Source: Rahnella rivi (GTDB taxonomy: Bacteria; Pseudomonadota; Gammaproteobacteria; Enterobacterales; Enterobacteriaceae). From it: a DNA stretch of 64,000 nt. The stretch's first letter is position 1; every line of letters starts with the position of its first letter. Under the pieces are notes generated by a model that ran no database searches, had not been told where the DNA came from, and worked only from the letters and a program-made list of their open reading frames with translations. The stretch is from NCBI RefSeq assembly GCF_019049655.1, contig NZ_JAFMOX010000057.1:1-64000 (forward strand). The letters run 5' to 3'. This document shows positions 30,201 through 35,092 of this stretch, in pieces. The translations under genes were made by a program, and so were the position numbers.

Positions 30201-32207
30201 AACCTGTCAGCGCAGGACGCGTCCTGGACTTCCACACCAGATGGCATCAGCAGCGTCGGTTTCTCTGGTCTGGGTAGCGTTGAACTGCGTGATGGCTCGA
30301 ATGTAGCCTTGACCGGTGACAGCTCGGCATTCGAAGGACAGTTTGATGTTGCGAAAGACTCAACGCTGACTGCTGATGAGTCGAAAAATCTGGGTACCGC
30401 AGACCTGCTGCTGGATGGCACATTCAACGCCAACGCTGAAACTGACTGGACATTCAGCAATAACGTGACCGGCAACGGTGAGTTCAACAAACTCGGTTCA
30501 GCGACGTTCATGGTGGATTCCCAACTGAGCGGTTTCAGCGGAAATACCACCGTCAGCGATGGCGTGATGATGCTGGGTAACCGCACATCATCAGCTTCAA
30601 CGATGGCGGGTGACCTGAACATCAATGCGAACGGTACCTTCTCCGGTATCGGTGCGGTGAATGGCAGCGTCAATAACGAGGGTCGTATTGTTTCTTACAA
30701 CGTACTGCCTCTGGTTAACGGCGGCGGTGATAGCGCAGTGTCTAACCTGACAGTGGGGTCATTGACCAACAGCGGTCTGGTACAACTGGCCGGTCAAAAT
30801 GTCGGTAACTCCCTGACGGTTAAGGGCGACCTGATCGGTGCGGGCGGTACTGTTGCCATCAATACCGTTCTGGGTAACGACGCCTCCGCGACGGATAAAC
30901 TTATCCTGGATGGCGGTAAGACTACCGGCACAACCTCTCTGGCTGTCTTCAATAATGGCGGAGCAGGTGCTAAAACTGATATCGGCATTGAAGTTGTTGA
31001 CGCCATCAATGGCGCAATCACGGAAAACGGTTCATTCACGCTTTCTTCACAGTCAACGGGCTATCGTTCTACCACCGGTACCCTGGCGATAGGGGCCTAC
31101 GATTACGGTCTGGTGCGTGGCGGCAAAGGGGGCGATGCAGAAAGCTGGTACCTGAGCTCAACCAGCACAGAAGCTGAAGACGGTAATGAAGGTAACGAAG
31201 GTGATGACGATAAAGGCGGTGATGACGACAACAACAATAACAGCAACGCAGGTCTGCGTCCGGAAGCCGGGGTCTACGCAGGAAACATGCTGGCAGCTCA
31301 GTCCATGTTTGAAATGACGCTGCACGATCGTGAGAGCTATAACCGCTCAACCGGTCAGAACGGCGTTGAAGATGAGCATGCAAGTTGGGCGCGTGTTACC
31401 GGCAGCCACTCCTCAGGGAAAATGGCGAATGGCGCACTGTCAAACTCTGCGGATATCTCTTCTGTCCAGATGGGTGTTGATCTGCTGAGCAAACCGGATA
31501 CGCAGTTCGGTTCAGTGTATGCCGGTGTCATGGGCGGTTGGGGTTCTGCTAAGACCTACGCCAAAAAAGATCAAGGCAATCACATTCACGCCGATGGCTC
31601 TGTAAGTGGTTACTCAGCCGGTGTTTATGGCACCTGGTATGAGAAAGACAAAGATCTGGGCGGCGCCTATGTCGATTCATGGATGCAGCACAACTGGTTT
31701 GATAACAGCGTTCATGGCTTCGGTTTACCAGAGGAATCGTATGGTTCTCAAATGGACACCGTTTCAGTGGAAACTGGCTATGCTATTAAGCTGAGTGATG
31801 ATGAAAACACTAAGATTTTCGTCGAACCTCAGGGCCAGTTGAAATATTCCTCTTACCGTTCAGACAACCATACAGAAGTCGGTGGGACGAAAGTGAGTAC
31901 AGAGGATGCGGAAGGTGTTACCGCGCGTGCAGGTGCTCGTCTGTATGGCGTTCATACGCTGAAAGGCGGTCAGACGATTCGACCGTTTGTTGAGGTCAAC
32001 TACTGGTACACACAGAACACCGGCACAGTCGTGATGAATGACGACGCGATTAAAAGTGGAGCACCTAAATCGTACGGAGAAGTGAAAGCAGGGGTTGTCA
32101 GTGATGTGACGAGAAACCTGCAGGTCACGACGCAGGTCGGCGGGCAGTCTGGAGATAATGACTTCACCTCATTGTCCGGCCAGATCGGTATCAAATACTC
32201 CTGGTAA
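18228..32207 (+). CDS. Giant type Va autotransporter adhesin (4,659 residues)
   Basis: Surface protein with an extended signal peptide (about 1-64; hydrophobic core ISILGGGALLLGG, likely cleavage near YGASA), a beta-helical passenger of over 4,200 residues, an acidic/Asn linker (about 4310-4335) and a C-terminal autotransporter barrel (about 4370-4659) ending IGIKYSW. The passenger carries at least twelve passenger-associated repeats of the form K-x-G-x-G-x-L followed by N-x-F/Y-x-GG. Four domain starts resemble W-x-G...W...NW (Trp near 67, 687, 1256 and 2056). Three copies of a junction-like segment (GxYDY...GLYVxYxL then LxLTPD) start near 2721, 3182 and 3793; a fourth version (GAYDYGLVRGG...WYL) precedes the barrel. 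This suggests growth by internal duplication. The single frame is uninterrupted over 14 kb. No catalytic passenger domain is seen, so adhesion or biofilm is the likely role. A ribosome site AGGATCGGA precedes the start. A SapC-family gene follows and LeuO-like regulators flank the pair. Confidence 0.93.
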   Translation: MKRKCEKVFILKKLYKELSSACKSMQHNNMNNAFTGSENITRNTLISILGGGALLLGGSAYGASADWTGAADDNWSEASNWSLSLVPNSAGTSVNFIHNDAVKIDGKTVSLGTSTNTIGSLSIASTDISAMSNFGISGGTLNFDNLGSDSLISLLDSINATIDSKITTSNNLNITNDSTYGAKLTLNGTINGGGKKLTFEDGTNTKIIVNGAISNASSVNKEGVGSLALNGANSFNGQFNFNAGIVAVGNNAAFGNSTIVLADGGDQEFDVSSGSRTLSNQVTLNDGFSVAGAGKTLKLNANEIATLTKDLNLEAGNGATLDFGSNFALQGSSAINKTDKGTLVLESKNNTFSGGLNIQQGAVGTGTVSDTLTIGNASGTNHMLGTGDIDVSSASSILNINTSATGNVDFAGSTTKITDGATINVLGGGTTTLSGGTIDFGNSATKGSLHSSGSVVLGNTTLLNSNGVILDVGKDLTILSGSTSVQSGIGITMDSASAQNINGTGAITGVGALTKSGKGTLTVQSGITDLSLLSLTALDGTLDLGTAKIATSTVNLGGGTLVMNQADQISPWMDLNLVQDTDSTLNFNGYDQHFTGVNSGNNSSLTVNMGGTGGSSNLVALGTLSGASDALRIGGWEGNLGSSLDHVTVDNTLTADQLSSVWFQGFNQGAVQVGDELRPLENMTAEWSGAAGSSVWGDGKNWVGGDTYNIPDHAGASVIFGASATGLSSLSLGGTGRTIGSLTVGTGAATGYAMTVSGGALILDSGDANTQAAITLSDHDGTLNFNSVQLNSDTVVTTDSQRSIGAVGVGFYSVMTGAGQLIVNGLVNLGQSLDSSNFSGDITLLSNSMLRLANSVGTGEITIENGASIVSNNIGLDSIAVVDNALNINGDFSAQNIDFTHAQDFNLDGIDRTIRVNGQVTFESGTNFTGNGSLTSVSNGYGGGVLNLESANNTFGGGLFVTNTGNAEGGVTTSLTSDLNIGQLEAGHNYLGSGNITVSNGNKVTIDSHGYNTTLNDSTLTLQNNGGLDYLDGGNFTLASGVLDGGTASSKGTLGVSGDLIFSGTTLVNTPNIVMSSEDSNTISSTVGGTISGLGHVSKLGSGTVKIDDSITDLSAIDLNITEGTIELSRDNQITSSTNLVLNGGALDTDNYQQSLGSLSLLDNSTILMDNGGITVASRNKKSNGWIDGKILTLASSSAWDQVGGSYLRFAADPTFTTKQLSNVAFTGYESGAYVSNSLYSGYWTLLPNGDATNEWNGATSNSDYLWSDAANWLAGIVPDAVDQSATIRDLDGKLNGKTIKVDGDYTVGHLMIEAVGKESFTLGGNGSLTFDDNSDAILHHSGNNIVTFAADVHLADTLNYIDDVAKTVGYLDWTGDVDGSGGINKTGTGTLRISGGSANSYTGGFFWKDASVIQINEDGSLFGTAGLTVGNGAAGTYTLESRDGDHTVDGPLIIDGNLALRRDTDAGIISTNGGDLTFTGLTTLAAGQHSLDVGYGSQLILDGDISGSGGIRNIGSGTLVLNGANNTFTGGVLLDGANVVVAHDQGLGTGTISVTNGSVSHGITYNSTGKSDFLELSNELNLAGGMTLSGNINFDHQGTSIVSKVNDMGASSGSQVAFGKDHILDGAGGFNFGRIGSYTNSGSFVFLGENTFSGGVNEASGQLYVGADSVKDASGNIISGALGTGAYTSNGGWLGAYSETGSGITSRRMSNQIVLAGSNIGITSSGDAKTLIWDTSTIDLSSTNMTLSNNTTLSVESQFVDNQTGKPSLLAISGPGTVELKNGDNQISAGIKVGTLSTLLATATGDVTTGAVDQGHNYFGTGHLNLDNGLTKIVTADGSTVRLSGDGMTMSNGAKLVIEGGANTNTVFDGNSAFTGTNTTGSITTSGKLIKKGAGTTTSVGARLITPELLIEPDAILSLTNANLVGVVGTLTLNGGTLAVNGLNQTFSSASQVVLNADSHIDFGDGASIVTVGSLNMTADGKYVGRSDLTLNLDNWDGNASSGGGADQFVVLNGLTDNQKIQNIWFTGGYAPGAKTLINPNGRIELVPVGLAYVWDDHTNNDLWSSSNWTDVGSPNGAGDSAVFDNTDANLDGSTISLGRNTTIGSISFESDQGQAFTLSGGTITLDSGDVDTPALIRVMSNTAPTIASQILLQSNLNISEVDALSVLNLTGTISGPFVGITKSGFGTLGLMSADSNYTNGTTIEGGLLQVGASSSLDQYGRVLKGPAGLGVLTLASGTSIEATGGNQTLHNSVVFNGNVGVMGANTLTLQGSQGGEGKIASATTLNVADAAGALTFGSDLLLTGTENLTKTGSGTVNFNSTATNFSGNVLVNQGSVGIGTNNGFGQGSVSLANGTTLVANTNGLAVDSNISLAAGTESINSGAHNLTLTGDITGAGKLNKTGSGTLTLDTVSTYSGGTSVSEGAVVMTNNDAAGAGNISIASGAALNANFSGDTLSNVLTGAGTLNIKGTDVKVAADNSGFSGVLDVNDNASAIVNDAVSLGHGSVALSGNGELTIAPADADFIFDNQLSGSGLLTVDLGGTDHQFNFGANTGSAFTGTADIAHGIANLDANASTALANATLKLEAGSKATMTGNVTAGNTTLNGGSLLTTMNSSGVIDGKITTNTLTLNSGSVQLDLAAMNSAAGLLLADDGVTNQLIAATTIAGDVKNLQMVDGKGAVMGANSVQNITQGGNVVAKGNYSESLASTGAGGNGLYVSYQLDQVDLQDNQTLSLNEGTATNTAAELKAKLTGAGNLDIAATNAITISGVNNTYTGTTTVSSGTAKAGGVNVFASSKAVDVKKNATLDLNSNAQQLNNLTGAGTVLVSAALTANNTADSTFSGVLNGTSSLTKTGSGKLTLSGDNTLGGTTQINAGTLALQSNKSVGTSAVSVAAGSKLDLAFSKLGFSNTIAGNGTVDITGTDVGLTGVNTLAGMWNIVGSAAVTAMNNLGTAGVNLSSAASILNVTPAAGNIAFGNKLTGNGTLNVQLADNTKSFDFTSAAGNAFTGTVDLKQTSFALNGDNTSALTNATLKADKDSIVTVGSGNQQIGGLTFAGGKVIFDATIPAQTQANGIITAKNIDINGAGTVQVTTPTLMPTAPSAGGNTNILSQDDSGAITKLAGAGSITGAGGALTLVDQNGKVISNGQSIDISSGGKKVATGIYDYRLNTGDKNDGMYVSYALKSVDVIDGETLSLTPDTSASGLATDMSATITGKGNLDISAGAGHTVSLTNASNAYTGKTTVTTGTLAAGSNNAFGKTSLLDIAAAATADLNGYNQTVGSFSGATGSTLNVHGGTLSMTNGGTSDGALTGAGQLNVNGGDFSVKGANTSLSSNVSVASGASATLNNVAGLGNTGTVTTAGKLELNNASGVMAKNIAGSGSLDLTNGSNVTVTGTNTLSGAINIAVNNSVTASRAANLGTATINNTGGFILDTATNWTFTNALTGTGLFTKNGTGNLTISRANNRTGSTNIAAGKMTLTDKGALGTGVVNVNTAAGNSAQGLNLAFGTAQSFASTLAGAGVTSVTGAGTATITGANSAYTGNWNISGKAAVDATATTSGQHLGTGAINLVSGGALNTDTTGAFVFNNLLTGNGTLNASNAGNAFSFGSGAGHAFAGTVALTDNTFSLSGDNTATLAGATLSLGAGNVTTVGNGVQNIGNLTLAGGRIDFSNTTIPTDIVAKGSVSTGVLDVTKASEVSISAAAAAQVINPAPSGTLNLMSQDDDAKLKLIDSTSIAAGSSVGNLTLVDAQGNAISAMNINDIIEGGNTVAIGTYDYTTSFGDTNDGLYVGYGLKKVDLQAGQSLTLTPDAGAAGAAMDFSTQITGTGNLAINAGVGRSLSLSNNMNDFTGETVVQTGDLKLAADDVLGKTANLAIDGGASVDMNGRSQTIGALAAYTGSVLNLDGTLTISDSQRSAGDVSGGFASDNTLFGNGKLVIDPSVMSVAGTQLGFTGQIDVTGGSQLFLNTAEAFNNAQGITLTTDSDKVTFANLSAQDASWTSTPDGISSVGFSGLGSVELRDGSNVALTGDSSAFEGQFDVAKDSTLTADESKNLGTADLLLDGTFNANAETDWTFSNNVTGNGEFNKLGSATFMVDSQLSGFSGNTTVSDGVMMLGNRTSSASTMAGDLNINANGTFSGIGAVNGSVNNEGRIVSYNVLPLVNGGGDSAVSNLTVGSLTNSGLVQLAGQNVGNSLTVKGDLIGAGGTVAINTVLGNDASATDKLILDGGKTTGTTSLAVFNNGGAGAKTDIGIEVVDAINGAITENGSFTLSSQSTGYRSTTGTLAIGAYDYGLVRGGKGGDAESWYLSSTSTEAEDGNEGNEGDDDKGGDDDNNNNSNAGLRPEAGVYAGNMLAAQSMFEMTLHDRESYNRSTGQNGVEDEHASWARVTGSHSSGKMANGALSNSADISSVQMGVDLLSKPDTQFGSVYAGVMGGWGSAKTYAKKDQGNHIHADGSVSGYSAGVYGTWYEKDKDLGGAYVDSWMQHNWFDNSVHGFGLPEESYGSQMDTVSVETGYAIKLSDDENTKIFVEPQGQLKYSSYRSDNHTEVGGTKVSTEDAEGVTARAGARLYGVHTLKGGQTIRPFVEVNYWYTQNTGTVVMNDDAIKSGAPKSYGEVKAGVVSDVTRNLQVTTQVGGQSGDNDFTSLSGQIGIKYSW

Positions 32208-32225
32208 AGCCATTTTGTAATATCA

Positions 32226-32263
32226 GGAACAGTGCCCGGTTGAAATCCACCGGGTACTGTTCC
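32226..32263 (+). terminator. Very stable hairpin after the autotransporter gene
   Basis: A 15-bp stem (32226-32240 with 32249-32263, one G-U pair) with an 8-nt loop lies 18 bases after the stop. The 3' flank is CCCGAGC, not a T-tract, so it may be a 3' end stabiliser or a partial terminator that lets some transcription reach the SapC gene. Confidence 0.65.
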
Positions 32264-32350
32264 CCCGAGCATTCATTAATCTCACCGCGACGCTTCGCGT
32301 GTGGAAACCCTATTACTTACTCCCGGGCCTTGCGCCCACAAGGAATTAAA

Positions 32351-33103
32351 ATGTCTACAACAATGCTTTTCTATAAAAACGTTACTGCACTTTCCCGTGA
32401 TAGCCATAAGAAGTTAAAACTCGATCCCGTCAACGGGTTTGATATGGCAGCGAATACCCATTGGTTACCGGTTGTTGGTGGAGAGTTTTATCAGGCATCC
32501 CCGCATTATCCGATCGTATTCGCCGCTGAAACCAAAGAGGGGACAGAAGTGATCACCCCCATTCTGCTGTTAGGCCTTGAGGCGGGTCATAATGATTATG
32601 TGGCTAAGGATATGAGCTGGAAGGCCGGGACTTATTTACCTGCCTTTGTTCGTCGTTATCCATTCGTACTGGCATCAACAGATCAGGCGTCAAAAGACTT
32701 CACTATTTGTTTTGACAAAGATTTCGCGGGCTTCAACGAGAAGAAAGGGAAAGAGCTGTTTAATAAAGACGGCTCAAACAGTGAGTTCCTGGATGAGACA
32801 ATCAAATTCATGAATGGATTCACGGTTGAAATGGAGCGGACGAAAGAGTTCGTGGCGTTGCTGAGCAAATTCCAGCTTCTGGAAAAACGTAATGCAGAAA
32901 TCACCAGCAGCACTGGCGCATCCTTTAAAGTTCAGGATTTCCATGTTGTGAGTGAAGCTAAACTGGCAAAACTGACCGGCGAAGAACTGGTTGAGCTTAA
33001 CCAGAAAGGCTATTTGGGTTGGATCATTGCTCATCTGATGTCATTAGCTAATCTGCCAAAACTTCTTGATATGCATTTGGCGAATCGCAAAAGCGCTAAG
33101 TGA
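32351..33103 (+). CDS. SapC-family protein
   Basis: Protein of 250 residues matching the SapC family (named after a Campylobacter fetus S-layer gene). Typical features are the start MLFYKNVTALSRDSHKKLKL, the HWLPVVGGEFYQASPHYPIVF block, and YLPAFVRRYPFVLA. There is no signal peptide, so it probably acts in the cytoplasm; its biochemical role is not known. The ATG at 32351 is preceded by AAGGA. It follows the giant autotransporter by 143 bp in the same direction, and this pairing suggests a role in production or modification of the surface protein (inference). A 13-bp bulged hairpin lies after its stop. Confidence 0.85.
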   Translation: MSTTMLFYKNVTALSRDSHKKLKLDPVNGFDMAANTHWLPVVGGEFYQASPHYPIVFAAETKEGTEVITPILLLGLEAGHNDYVAKDMSWKAGTYLPAFVRRYPFVLASTDQASKDFTICFDKDFAGFNEKKGKELFNKDGSNSEFLDETIKFMNGFTVEMERTKEFVALLSKFQLLEKRNAEITSSTGASFKVQDFHVVSEAKLAKLTGEELVELNQKGYLGWIIAHLMSLANLPKLLDMHLANRKSAK

Positions 33104-33167
33104 ATTAAAGAAGCGTGAGTCGTATATTTCTACTATCTGAACAATAACCTGCTTAAGCTTTGTTAAA

Positions 33168-33200
33168 TCGACTCGTGGAGTCCGCGCACTCCCGAGTCGA
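33168..33200. terminator. Hairpin between the SapC gene and the convergent regulator
   Basis: TCGACTCG and GGAGT (33168-33175, 33177-33181) pair with ACTCC and CGAGTCGA (33188-33192, 33193-33200) over a 6-nt loop, with one bulged T. No T-tract. It lies between two convergent genes and may act as a terminator in either direction. Confidence 0.6.
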
Positions 33201-33265
33201 GAACCTTCCCGAAGACCTTTCCCCCTCTCAAACCCGCAGACAGAATGCACTGTTTTCGCTTTGAA

Positions 33266-34204
33266 CTACCCTTGCCAGTTCAACAGGTGAGAGTTGATCC
33301 CCTCGATGATTTGTACAAATGAAGAGTTATTGAGCGATGTTTTGTTATAAATCATGTAAATAGACACCGGCTTCATACTCAACTCCGGTTTCAACATTTT
33401 GATGTCATAACTGCCCTTCATTTTTTCAAACAGGCGTTTAGGGATTGCACCGACCAGATCGCTTTTTTCTGTCGCGGCGAGAACACATAAAAGTGAACGC
33501 GTTCTCATGCCGATGTTTCTTTCGCCAAAATGGTTGTCAGCGTAGACCTGAAACTCGTTAATCACTTCGCTGTCTGTTTCTAATAAAACGAATTTCTCAT
33601 GCCTGGATTGCTCAACATCTAGCGTATCAGTAAGACGCGGGTGCGTTTTACTGCATATAAAAACGATTTCTTCTTCGAATATTTTTTTAGAAACGAACTG
33701 CATACTGAAATGCGGATTGGAATCAAAGATAATGTCTGCCCGCCGGTAAATCAGCGCCTCTTCAGCGGAGTTCGACGTAGGGTCACTGATGGTATGCACG
33801 ATCTCGCATTGTGGGATGCTGTCCAGGACTAACGTGGTAATGACGGGAATGAGGATGCCTGAAAGATACGCTGAACAGTCAATCACCAGACGATTGTGAG
33901 AGGTTTGTTTCGAGACTTTCTGAAAAGCAAACAGGAAATTATCAAAGCTCGGGCTCAATGCCTGATGAATACTGACAGCCACTGTCGTGGCACTTAATGA
34001 TTTCCCTTCCCGAACAAACAACGGATCCCCAAAGTACAATCTGAGTTTTTGCAAAGACTGACTGACGGAAGAAGGCGAGAGGTCGAGAGATTCAGCAGCC
34101 ATGGTGACACTTCCATAGATGTATACCGCTTCAAACATGACTAACAAGTTGAAGTCAAAATCTTTTGTAGTCCAGAATACATCGGTAATGTTACCTGACT
34201 GCAT
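33266..34204 (-). CDS. LysR-family regulator (LeuO/NodD-like), right of the autotransporter
   Basis: Regulator of 312 residues, paralogous to the one at 17091-18047. It has the same FDFNLLVMFEAVY...SVTMAAESL start, the HTH core LSPSSVSQSLQKLRLYFGD, and the same CEIVHTISDPTSNSAEEALIYRR-type effector segment (key part NSAEEALIYRRADIIFD). A strong AAGGAG ribosome site precedes the ATG at 34204. It is AT-rich like its neighbours. A small unknown gene lies 53 bp upstream in the same direction. Together with its paralogue it flanks the autotransporter/SapC pair, so control of surface-protein expression is plausible. Confidence 0.9.
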   Translation of the reverse strand: MQSGNITDVFWTTKDFDFNLLVMFEAVYIYGSVTMAAESLDLSPSSVSQSLQKLRLYFGDPLFVREGKSLSATTVAVSIHQALSPSFDNFLFAFQKVSKQTSHNRLVIDCSAYLSGILIPVITTLVLDSIPQCEIVHTISDPTSNSAEEALIYRRADIIFDSNPHFSMQFVSKKIFEEEIVFICSKTHPRLTDTLDVEQSRHEKFVLLETDSEVINEFQVYADNHFGERNIGMRTRSLLCVLAATEKSDLVGAIPKRLFEKMKGSYDIKMLKPELSMKPVSIYMIYNKTSLNNSSFVQIIEGINSHLLNWQG

Positions 34205-34257
34205 GCTCTCTCCTTATAAACGAGTGGCTATATTTCGCGGGGAAATGATAGTCATAA

Positions 34258-34503
34258 TTATAAGTCACGGTTAAAAATTTGCTGCAGTTTTTCTTCCGTC
34301 AGGAAAAGCAAATCATCCAATACCGGCGTTATCCTGGAGCCTCTGATAAGCACTAATACCGGATAATCGGTGGGATGGTTAAGCGATAACTGATTTTTAT
34401 AATCAGACCACTTTTTAATATGACCATCAGACTCTGCGCTGGCCATAATGAATACGGTGGTAATGAATTCATCGTACTCATATAGGTTATTCAAAAGGAA
34501 CAT
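34258..34503 (-). CDS. Small protein of unknown function
   Basis: 81 residues, not recognised. No signal peptide or membrane segment; mildly acidic N-terminal half (NLYEYDEF) and a soluble mixed composition ending in FLTEEKLQQIFNRDL. GAGG is present a few bases before the ATG, and codon use is like the neighbouring AT-rich regulator. It is 53 bp upstream of the LysR gene and may be co-transcribed with it. Confidence 0.5.
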   Translation of the reverse strand: MFLLNNLYEYDEFITTVFIMASAESDGHIKKWSDYKNQLSLNHPTDYPVLVLIRGSRITPVLDDLLFLTEEKLQQIFNRDL

Positions 34504-35092
34504 AAAACCTCACTCGCTATTAATAAAATGACAATGTAGGAAATAAGAAGTTACAGATGTAGACTCCTTAAGCAGATAATATTTCAACGGCTCATCCTCC
34601 AGAAGTTTCGAGTCAAAGACAATGCCATATCCTGAAAGATGTTTTTGCAAATCTGCATGAACCCTTATGGGCGTTACTCTGTCTGTATAACTGCTCTGGC
34701 TCAGCGTTACTCTCAGGATTGAAAGTTCTCATCAGACGTCAGTCTGGTGCATGAGATTAAATTTATCGCCATAAAAAACCGCACTGAATGGCATAAATTC
34801 CTGACAAGGTGTTTTAATATTTACACGGTAAAACAGCGAGTTGCATTCATGTGGTGAGTGGATGTTGATTTTTAGAATTGATCATTCAGCAAACGATATT
34901 GCAGCGGGGGTTGGGTAAGAATATTATTTTCGCAAGCAGGAGGTCTGGCAAAGGTTAATAGAGTTCAGATTCTTAATGACTGCACTACTTATATATAAAC
35001 CCGGCGCGATGATGTTCTGTCTTTTCATCCTCCGTTAATTTTTCTCCAGCAATATGATAGGTTATTTTTTATCATTCAGGTCAATACGTAAT
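34504..35092. promoter_or_regulatory. Long AT-rich region upstream of the inverse autotransporter gene
   Basis: About 590 bp without a gene. GCGTTACTCT occurs at 34671-34680 and again at 34704-34713, 33 bp apart (about three helical turns). The AT-rich character is typical of horizontally acquired, silenced promoters. No clear promoter was identified. Confidence 0.5.

Noticed and set aside
25000..30700. Possible CRISPR-like or satellite repeats
   Set aside because: Repetition is at protein level in a continuous reading frame, with no regular spacers or conserved DNA repeat.
18376..31383. Numerous antisense open frames inside the autotransporter gene (for example 26549-27370 and 28172-28903 on the minus strand)
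   Set aside because: By-product of the biased Gly/Asn/Ser/Thr codons of the repeat passenger; they are low complexity and lack ribosome sites.
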